A DNA stretch of 64,000 nt from SpSt-333 sp964371615 (GTDB lineage Bacteria > Bacteroidota > Ignavibacteria > UBA10030 > UBA8401), in the NCBI GenBank assembly GCA_964371615.1, contig CAYJMS010000001.1, positions 1,054,001-1,118,000 of the forward strand, written 5' to 3'. The number at the start of each line of letters is the position of its first letter. Within the stretch, counting starts at the first letter, position 1. The notes beneath the pieces were generated by a model. The model ran no database searches. It saw only the letters and a program-made list of their open reading frames with translations, and was not told the DNA's origin. Below, piece after piece: positions 58,795 to 64,000 of this stretch. The translations under genes were made by a program, and so were the position numbers.

Positions 58795-59970
58795 ATGAAA
58801 ATGTTTCGCTCACTGCTTCTTCCCGTATGGTTACTTTCATCGTTGCTTTTTTCCCAGGAGTATCGTGATTTGCATTTCCAATCCGTCGTCGTCGATACGC
58901 ATAATGATGTACTATTAAGGGCAATGAGGGGCGAAGACCTTTCGGTGCGAACCACAAAAGGACATTCGGATATAGTTCGGTTACGGGAGGGAGGAGTGGA
59001 TGTGCAGTTCTTTTCCGTTTGGTGCGGAGAGGATTACGGTAACGGCCGTGCATTCAACCGTGCCAATGCGATGATCGATACACTGGAACGGCTTATCCAT
59101 CGTAGCAACGGCCGGGCAGTAATGGTAAAAACTCCGAACGAACTTGAGAAGGCAGTGCAGAAAGGTCAGATTGCGTCGCTGATCGGCGTTGAAGGCGGAC
59201 ACATGATCGAAGATGACATGGCGATGCTCGATCGGTTGGCAGGCCGGGGAATGAGATACTTGACGTTGACGTGGAATAACAGCACTGCGTGGGCAACCTC
59301 AGCAGCGGATGAAACGGCCAAAGGTGATTCATTGCCATTCAAAGGCTTGACGGAATTCGGCAAAAAAATCGTGCGAAGGCTCAACGAACTCGGCGTCATG
59401 GTCGATCTGTCGCACGTGGGAGAGCAGACCTTTTGGGATGTCATCAATACGACGACTAAACCAGTGTTGGTCTCGCATTCTTCCGTTTATGCAATTTGTC
59501 CGAACAGCCGAAACTTGAAGGATGAACAAATACGGGCGGTAGCAAAAAATAACGGAGTGATCTGCGTAAATTTTTATTCCGGATTCATCGACAGTTCTTT
59601 TCAGCGGAAAGCGAGAGGCATTCGCCGCCAAAACAGAGCGCTGGTCGATTCGCTCCGTCAATCGACCGACGATCATTGGAAAGCGGAGATGCTGATCGAT
59701 TCCGCACTTGACAATCGTTCAGCATCGGTACGGCCGCCGCTGTCGGTGCTGGTCGATCATATCGATTATATCGCAAAACTGGTCGGTCCGGAATATGTCG
59801 GCCTGGGGAGCGACTTTGACGGCATCGAGTCGCTGCCGAACGACATGGACGATGTAACCTACCTTCCCAATATCACCAGGGAACTGAAGAAGAGAGGATA
59901 TACGGATTCGGATGTCGGGAAAATGCTCGGCGGGAATGTGCTGAGAGTGTTTAAAGCGAATGCGCTGTAA
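58795..59970 (+). CDS. Membrane dipeptidase (peptidase M19, renal dipeptidase family)
   Basis: 391 residues from ATG 58795, preceded by GAGGATC; the frame also opens at a TTG 12 bases earlier that is part of the SD. Signal peptide (about 1-21, LLPVWLLSSLLFSQ). Zinc ligands: VVDTHNDVLLR (HxD), GVEGGHMIEDD (Glu), DLSHVGEQTFWDV (His) and VLVSHSSVYAICPNSRN (His). The C-terminal GLGSDFDGI matches the family. It hydrolyses dipeptides, with known members acting on L,D-dipeptides, in the periplasm or at the surface. Confidence 0.92.
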   Translation: MKMFRSLLLPVWLLSSLLFSQEYRDLHFQSVVVDTHNDVLLRAMRGEDLSVRTTKGHSDIVRLREGGVDVQFFSVWCGEDYGNGRAFNRANAMIDTLERLIHRSNGRAVMVKTPNELEKAVQKGQIASLIGVEGGHMIEDDMAMLDRLAGRGMRYLTLTWNNSTAWATSAADETAKGDSLPFKGLTEFGKKIVRRLNELGVMVDLSHVGEQTFWDVINTTTKPVLVSHSSVYAICPNSRNLKDEQIRAVAKNNGVICVNFYSGFIDSSFQRKARGIRRQNRALVDSLRQSTDDHWKAEMLIDSALDNRSASVRPPLSVLVDHIDYIAKLVGPEYVGLGSDFDGIESLPNDMDDVTYLPNITRELKKRGYTDSDVGKMLGGNVLRVFKANAL

Positions 59971-59975
59971 ATGCA

Positions 59976-60002
59976 AAAACCCCGCGAGTCGCGGGGTTTT
60001 TT
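59976..60002. terminator. Bidirectional terminator between the dipeptidase and rpsU
   Basis: AAAACCCCGCG (59976-59986) and CGCGGGGTTTT (59990-60000) make an 11-bp stem with a 3-base loop and T-runs on both strands. It ends the convergent dipeptidase and rpsU transcripts. Confidence 0.92.
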
Positions 60003-60005
60003 GTA

Positions 60006-60200
60006 TCAGTTCATTTCCTCTTCCGTTCGCTGGTTTCGACGAATGGCTTTGACAAGTTTCATTCGCTTTTTCACCGACGGTTTTGTGAAGAATGTACGTT
60101 TTTTGAATTCTTTCAGTACGCCTGAACGTTCGTATTTCTTTTTGAAACGTTTAATCGCACGATCGATAGATTCATTTTCATTGACGACGACGCCGACCAA
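60006..60200 (-). CDS. rpsU: 30S ribosomal protein bS21, likely TTG start with strong Shine-Dalgarno
   Basis: 64 residues, basic: VGVVVNENESIDRAIKRFKK and RSGVLKEFKKRTFF are typical bS21. A GTG at 60209 overlaps the SD itself, so the TTG at 60200 is the better start: AAGGAGG (60215-60209) then an 8-base spacer. The site AAGGAGGTGA pairs perfectly with the 16S 3' end. In Bacteroidota bS21 takes part in hiding the anti-SD and rpsU is known for its strong SD. It follows the zinc-ribbon gene by 24-33 bases on the same strand. Confidence 0.9.
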   Translation of the reverse strand: MVGVVVNENESIDRAIKRFKKKYERSGVLKEFKKRTFFTKPSVKKRMKLVKAIRRNQRTEEEMN

Positions 60201-60233
60201 GTAATTCACCTCCTTACATTTTTTGGCTGTGTA

Positions 60234-60611
60234 TTAATCTGCTAATTGTAAATTCTCTATTAATTTCTTTATCCCGTTCTTCTCGAATTCCACCCAAATT
60301 GCGCTCCGTCCGCTCGATGTTTTTTCCTTCGATTTTACGGTTCCCATATCATCCCAATCGGTATGATAGATCGACGAACCGACGTCATAAATCTTTTCCG
60401 GAGAATAATCGACACAGGCATCCCGGTTGATCTTTATAACGTTGTCTTTCTTCTTATCCTGCCCCTGAACATCAATCATCATACTGTGATGACAACGGGT
60501 GCAACGGTACCACACTTTGTTTTCCGCGCCAACGACTGCGCCGATAATCTCCATTTTTGTCTCTTTTCCGCATGCAGTACATTGTTGTGTTACATATTTT
60601 GTCTTACTCAT
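60234..60611 (-). CDS. Zinc-ribbon protein with a C-terminal Tudor/SH3-like domain
   Basis: 125 residues. Residues 8-45 are a zinc ribbon (CTAC at 11-14 and CTRC at 37-40). A linker leads to a small barrel-like domain (about 75-122, YDVGSSIYHTDWDDMGTVKSKEKT and WVEFEKNGIKKLIENLQ) that resembles the SH3/Tudor-type tail of UvrD-like and CarD-type transcription proteins. Function is unknown; a nucleic-acid or RNA polymerase contact is a guess. It is co-directional with rpsU. GAAGGGG gives an SD near ATG 60611. Confidence 0.62.
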   Translation of the reverse strand: MSKTKYVTQQCTACGKETKMEIIGAVVGAENKVWYRCTRCHHSMMIDVQGQDKKKDNVIKINRDACVDYSPEKIYDVGSSIYHTDWDDMGTVKSKEKTSSGRSAIWVEFEKNGIKKLIENLQLAD

Positions 60612-60633
60612 AGAAACAACCCCTTCTCTACTG

Positions 60634-60645
60634 CGGTAATTACCG
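60634..60645. promoter_or_regulatory. Perfect palindrome (possible operator) upstream of the zinc-ribbon gene
   Basis: CGGTAATTACCG at 60634-60645 is a perfect 12-bp palindrome, nearly extending to 18 bp (CTG and TAG flanks). It lies 23 bases before the start of the minus-strand gene. A second imperfect inverted repeat, GTATTATATAC with ATATAAAATAC, covers 60691-60712. These fit a regulated divergent promoter region. Confidence 0.4.
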
Positions 60646-60800
60646 TAGGTACAAAAGACTATTCCAAACAGCCGTTCGCCGGATGGTGACGTATTATATA
60701 CATATAAAATACTAAATTTGCAGTAAACGAGTCAAGGCTAAACTCCAAAGATTATTCAGAGACGCCCGATGAGTTACGACTCCTTCCGGTGAACAATTCG

Positions 60801-60832
60801 TTGATTTTGAACCCATCTTTCTGTATATTTTG
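60801..60832 (+). promoter_or_regulatory. Putative lpdA promoter
   Basis: TTG at 60801-60803, a 20-base spacer and TATATTTTG at 60824-60832 match the Bacteroidota pattern closely. The start of transcription would be near 60839, giving a leader of about 110 bases. Confidence 0.5.
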
Positions 60833-60908
60833 GTGCATTTTTAAGAAAGTATGTTTAAGAATGCCTCATCAATCACCAACAACCCGCGTCAACGTTTTAG
60901 AAATGTGA

Positions 60909-60937
60909 AAGAGGGCTTGGCCCTCTTATTTTTTTTC
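60909..60937 (+). terminator. Terminator-like hairpin (possible attenuator) in the lpdA leader
   Basis: AAGAGGGC (60909-60916) and GCCCTCTT (60920-60927) make an 8-bp stem with a TTG loop, followed by ATTTTTTTT. It ends just before the lpdA SD (GAGGAG, 60940-60945). The nearest upstream gene is on the other strand, so this hairpin can only act on the lpdA transcript. Confidence 0.75.
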
Positions 60938-60948
60938 ATGAGGAGACT

Positions 60949-62340
60949 ATGGCTGACAAACAATATGATGTGCTCGTCATCGGAGGCGGTCCCGGCGGAT
61001 ACGTCGCCGGTATTCGCGCCGGTCAATTAGGACTAAAAACTCTGGTAGTCGAAAAGGATAAACTCGGAGGAATTTGTCTGAACTGGGGCTGTATTCCCAC
61101 TAAAGCATTAATAAAAAATGCCGAAGTATTGAATACGTTCAAACATGCCGAAGATTTCGGTTTTTCATTCGAGAATCTGAAAACCGATTTTTCTAAAGCA
61201 GTGAAGCGTAGCCGGGATATTTCCTCAAAAAGCTCAAAAGGGATAGAATTTCTCTTCAAAAAGAACAAGGTAGAGCATCTGTTCGGCACGGCGAAGATTT
61301 TATCCAAAGGTGTGGTGGAAATCGATCAGCAGGGGAAGAAAGAAAAGATCAATGCGAAGCATATCATTGTATCGACCGGCGCACGCCCGAGAATTTTGCC
61401 GAACATCCCGGTTGATTACAAGCAAATCATTACCAGTACCGAAGCGATGATCTTGCCGGAAGTACCGAAACGGCTCGTCGTGATCGGATCGGGTGCCATC
61501 GGTTCGGAATTCGCATATATCTATAATTCGTACGGCAGTAAAGTGACGATCATCGAGATGCTCGACAGCCTATTGCCGATTGAAGATCGCGAGATCACAA
61601 AGATCCTTCGCCGGAATTTTGAAAAGTCGGGCATCGAAATATTTACCGAAGCCAAAGTGGAGAGTGTGACAACAGGGAAAGAGGCGATCGTGAAGTTTAC
61701 GACAAAGGATGGCGTCAAAGAGATCAAAGCCGATATCGTTCTGAGTGCAATCGGCGTACAAGGCAACATTGAAAATCTTGGGCTGGAATCGCTCGGCGTC
61801 AAGACCGAAAAATCCTTCATCAAGGTCGACGCGAAGATGAAAACAAACGTGGAAGGCATCTATGCGATCGGCGATGTCGCCGGTCCGCCGTGTCTGGCGC
61901 ACAAGGCATCGCATGAAGGGATCGTCTGTGTCGAAACGATTGCCGGAAAGCATCCGCATTCGGTCGATTACGATAACATTCCCGGCTGCACATATTGTCA
62001 GCCGCAGGTGGCGAGCGTCGGTATGACGGAAGAAAAAGCGCGGGCGGCCGGCAAAGAGATCAAGATCGGACGATATCCGTTCCGGTCACATGGTAAAGCG
62101 CTTGCATTGAACGAGACCGAAGGAATGGTCAAGCTGATCTTTGATGCGAAGTACGGAGAATTGCTCGGTGCGCATATCATCGGGCCGGAAGCGACCGAAA
62201 TGATCGCAGAACTCGTGACTGCGCGGACACTGGAAACGACGGCGGAACAAATCTATAATACCATCCATGCCCATCCCACATTGACCGAAGGCATCGCTGA
62301 AGCGGCATTGGATGCATACGGACAGGCGCTGCACATTTGA
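60949..62340 (+). CDS. lpdA: Dihydrolipoyl dehydrogenase (E3)
   Basis: Reoxidises the lipoyl group of 2-oxoacid dehydrogenase complexes using NAD+. 463 residues: FAD site GGGPGGYVAGIRAGQLG, redox disulfide GGICLNWGCIPTK (about C41 and C46), NAD site VVIGSGAIGSEFAY, the second FAD segment GIYAIGDVAGPPCLAHKASHEG, and the C-terminal His-Glu pair HAHPTLTE. It precedes lipB and an E1 gene, making a small lipoate/oxoacid dehydrogenase cluster. Confidence 0.96.
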   Translation: MADKQYDVLVIGGGPGGYVAGIRAGQLGLKTLVVEKDKLGGICLNWGCIPTKALIKNAEVLNTFKHAEDFGFSFENLKTDFSKAVKRSRDISSKSSKGIEFLFKKNKVEHLFGTAKILSKGVVEIDQQGKKEKINAKHIIVSTGARPRILPNIPVDYKQIITSTEAMILPEVPKRLVVIGSGAIGSEFAYIYNSYGSKVTIIEMLDSLLPIEDREITKILRRNFEKSGIEIFTEAKVESVTTGKEAIVKFTTKDGVKEIKADIVLSAIGVQGNIENLGLESLGVKTEKSFIKVDAKMKTNVEGIYAIGDVAGPPCLAHKASHEGIVCVETIAGKHPHSVDYDNIPGCTYCQPQVASVGMTEEKARAAGKEIKIGRYPFRSHGKALALNETEGMVKLIFDAKYGELLGAHIIGPEATEMIAELVTARTLETTAEQIYNTIHAHPTLTEGIAEAALDAYGQALHI

Positions 62341-62391
62341 TTATCAAAAGAACTCCACCGCCGCGCTGACGGGTGAGTTCGGATCAGGGAA

Positions 62392-63102
62392 ATGAAAGAA
62401 CTGCTCGTTGTCAACCTCGGAAAGACCAAATACGCGGATGCGTGGGAATTGCAGAAAAAGATATTTACTGCTCGCCTCGCCCAGCGTATCGGTGATGTCT
62501 TGCTCTTGACGGAACATGAGCATGTGTACACGCTCGGCAAAGCGGCCGATGAAAACCATCTGCTGGCAAAGAATGAGGAACTATCCAAAAACGGTGTTGA
62601 TGTCTTTTGGATCGACCGCGGCGGAGATATCACCTATCACGGACCGGGACAGATCGTCGGTTATCTTATCATAGATCTCAATCAGCATTTCACCGATATT
62701 CATCGGTATCTTCGGCAGATTGAAGAAGCAATCATCCGTTCTTTGCTGGAATACGGAATTGCGGCCGGTAGAGAACCGGAATTTACCGGTGTATGGGTGA
62801 AGGATGAGAAGATTGCAGCGATTGGCGTGAAAGTGAGCAAGTGGATTACGATGCATGGATTCGCTTTGAACGTGAATACCGATCTGTCGCATTATGACAG
62901 AATTATTCCCTGCGGAATTTTTCATAAAGGAGTGACCAATCTGCAATCCCTATTGAACAAGGAAATTCCGTTGACTGATGTACACCGACAATTGATCGAT
63001 CATTTTGCCCAACTCTTCGGATGGGAGATCAAACAGATCACCACCGACGAACTTCATATCATGCTTCATCACAATGAGGCGGCACTTGAGGAGACACTTT
63101 GA
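62392..63102 (+). CDS. lipB: Octanoyl-[ACP]:protein octanoyltransferase (LipB)
   Basis: Moves octanoyl from ACP to lipoyl domains, the first step of lipoate synthesis. 236 residues with the family signature DRGGDITYHGPGQIVGYLI, the catalytic Lys in IGVKVSKWITMHGFALNVNTDL, and Cys in RIIPCGIFHKGVTNL. It lies 51 bases after lpdA and its stop overlaps the E1 start by one base (TGATG). No lipA is visible in the window. Confidence 0.95.
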   Translation: MKELLVVNLGKTKYADAWELQKKIFTARLAQRIGDVLLLTEHEHVYTLGKAADENHLLAKNEELSKNGVDVFWIDRGGDITYHGPGQIVGYLIIDLNQHFTDIHRYLRQIEEAIIRSLLEYGIAAGREPEFTGVWVKDEKIAAIGVKVSKWITMHGFALNVNTDLSHYDRIIPCGIFHKGVTNLQSLLNKEIPLTDVHRQLIDHFAQLFGWEIKQITTDELHIMLHHNEAALEETL

Positions 63103-64000
63103 TGGCGTCAAAAAAATCCGCGGTACTCGATAAACCGAAATCGGCCGTCGTTGATACAAATGGATCGAGGACCACAGCGTCTGCAGGACATACCGAATTG
63201 CTGACCACTGAACAGTTGATCACCGCGTACAAAACCATGCTCTTGGCACGGATGATCGATGAAAAAGAAATGAACCTGTTGAAACAGGGGAAAATTCTCT
63301 TCCATATCAGCGGACCGGGACACGAAGCCATTCAGGTTGCCACTGCAATGGCGATGAAACCTGCCTACGATTGGGCGTATCCTTACTACCGGGACCTGGC
63401 ATTCTCACTTGCATTTGGATCGACGGCGAAGGATATTTTTTGCGAGAACATGCATAGGATCGAAGGTCCCAGCTCGCACGGCCGGCAGATGCCGTCGCAT
63501 TACGGCGATAAGAAACTTCGGATCGTTGGACAATCGTCGCCGACCGGTACGCAATATCTGCAGGCGGTCGGTACTGCCATGGGATCGGTGAAGGAAGGAA
63601 ACGACGAAGTAACGTATGTATCGTCCGGCGAGGGTGCGACCAGTGAAGGGGAATTTTGGGAAGCGGTCAACTGGGCATCCCGAGAAAAATTTCCTGTCGT
63701 TTTTATGGTGCAGAATAACGGCTATGCGATTTCCGTTCCCGTGGAGGAGCAAATTGCCGGTGGTTCGTTGTATGCATTGCTAAGCGGATATCCGAACCTG
63801 AAGAAGTTCCATGTCGACGGCACTGATTTCATTGAGTCGTATACAGTGGCACGGGAAGCAGTAGACTATTGTCGTGCAGGGAACGGCCCGGCATTTATTG
63901 AAGCAACGTGTGTCCGGTTGTTTCCACATTCGTCATCGGATGATCCGAAAAAATACCGCCAGTCTTCCGAAATAGAGGAAGACAAGAAGAAAGATCCCAT
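63102..64000 (+). CDS. 2-oxoacid dehydrogenase E1, alpha part (3' end outside window)
   Basis: About 299 residues are visible, from ATG 63102 to the window end with no stop. After a 40-residue polar N-terminus come the E1 alpha motifs: KTMLLARMIDEKEMNLLKQG, GPGHEAIQVATAMAM, YPYYRDLAFSLAFG, HGRQMPSHYG, and the thiamine diphosphate site GEGATSEGEFWEAVNWA ... NNGYAIS (GEG where GDG is usual). This could be pyruvate or branched-chain oxoacid dehydrogenase; the GGRQMPxH-type pattern favours the branched-chain or fused alpha-beta E1 of Bacteroidota. Whether a beta domain is fused lies beyond the window. Confidence 0.88.
   Translation, partial: MASKKSAVLDKPKSAVVDTNGSRTTASAGHTELLTTEQLITAYKTMLLARMIDEKEMNLLKQGKILFHISGPGHEAIQVATAMAMKPAYDWAYPYYRDLAFSLAFGSTAKDIFCENMHRIEGPSSHGRQMPSHYGDKKLRIVGQSSPTGTQYLQAVGTAMGSVKEGNDEVTYVSSGEGATSEGEFWEAVNWASREKFPVVFMVQNNGYAISVPVEEQIAGGSLYALLSGYPNLKKFHVDGTDFIESYTVAREAVDYCRAGNGPAFIEATCVRLFPHSSSDDPKKYRQSSEIEEDKKKDP

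Larger units (their letters stand above)
60646..60948 (+). other. Divergent intergenic region and lpdA leader
   Basis: The 337-base gap between the zinc-ribbon gene (minus) and lpdA (plus) holds the two palindromes near the minus gene, a good + promoter at 60801-60832, a leader of about 110 bases, and a terminator-like hairpin at 60909-60927. A 15-codon frame (ATG 60861, TGA ending at 60908) ends exactly where the hairpin starts, but has only a weak SD. No longer supported gene is present. Confidence 0.5.

Noticed and set aside
60851..60950. Frame from ATG 60851 running through the hairpin into lpdA
   Set aside because: It continues out of frame into lpdA, has no SD, and encodes a Phe-run from the T-tract; it looks like chance.
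1..64000. CRISPR arrays, rRNA, tRNA, insertion sequences, prophage or integrase genes
   Set aside because: No regularly spaced repeats, rRNA-like conserved blocks, tRNA cloverleaf with TTCRA loop, or transposase/integrase motifs were found by reading. Short tRNAs on the minus strand could be missed; a tRNAscan run would settle this.

Overview
The window is one chromosomal segment of a Gram-negative bacterium of the Bacteroidota/FCB group, most like the Ignavibacteria, Kapabacteria or Kryptonia lineages. The reasons are: C-terminal type IX secretion (T9SS) sorting domains with the NYPNPFNP signature, a PorV/PorQ-family barrel, a GWxTD protein, a Bacteroidota-style histone H1-like protein, a ccoNO fusion with a monohaem CcoP, the futalosine menaquinone enzyme MqnD, and promoters that fit TTG-N20-TAttTTT. 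Many genes also keep readable Shine-Dalgarno (SD) sites. No phage, transposase, CRISPR array, rRNA or tRNA was seen, and the organism's name cannot be fixed from the sequence.

Layout. 1-2.0 kb: the end of a large surface protein and a PorV-like barrel. 2.2-18.1 kb: a starch/maltodextrin locus on the + strand. It holds a T9SS surface protein with starch-binding-like modules (split by an in-frame TAG), a cytoplasmic GH13, a secreted GH13 with T9SS tail, an exported GH57, and two SLC45-like MFS importers on either side of a MalE-MalF-MalG set without its ATPase. 18.1-19.5 kb: a GWxTD protein. 19.5-25.1 kb: pyrR-pyrB-pyrC behind a PyrR-type leader, then pgeF and glmS. 25.1-29 kb: a FabI/FabL-like enoyl reductase, arfB, a DUF2279 protein, and menG plus mqnD. 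29.1-37.5 kb: a complete cbb3 oxidase cluster (ccoI-S-NO-Q-P-G-H and a TauE/SafE protein).

37.5-54 kb is mostly on the minus strand: a CBS protein, a TolC/MacB-like/HlyD export set, a thioredoxin, a SufT-like protein and a membrane protein, followed by a ten-gene iron island (44.2-53.9 kb). In transcription order the island is fur-feoA-feoB-small Cys protein, then porin-like barrel, FMN-binding protein, small membrane protein, ApbE, TonB receptor, HmuY-like lipoprotein. 54-64 kb: an SDR-SRPBCC-CPBP operon, a histone H1-like protein, an ECF sigma/anti-sigma pair, a membrane dipeptidase, bS21 with a zinc-ribbon protein, and lpdA-lipB-E1 of a 2-oxoacid dehydrogenase.

The points most worth following are: (1) the pyr leader, where the PyrR-binding hairpin appears to hide the SD of a 21-codon leader peptide that is read through the terminator and overlaps the pyrR start; (2) the flavin-linked iron/haem island, which reads as a possible reductive uptake route feeding FeoB; (3) an attenuator-like hairpin in front of lpdA that cannot belong to any upstream gene; and (4) the amber codon in the starch surface protein. 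Protein functions come from motif recognition only; no database search was possible.
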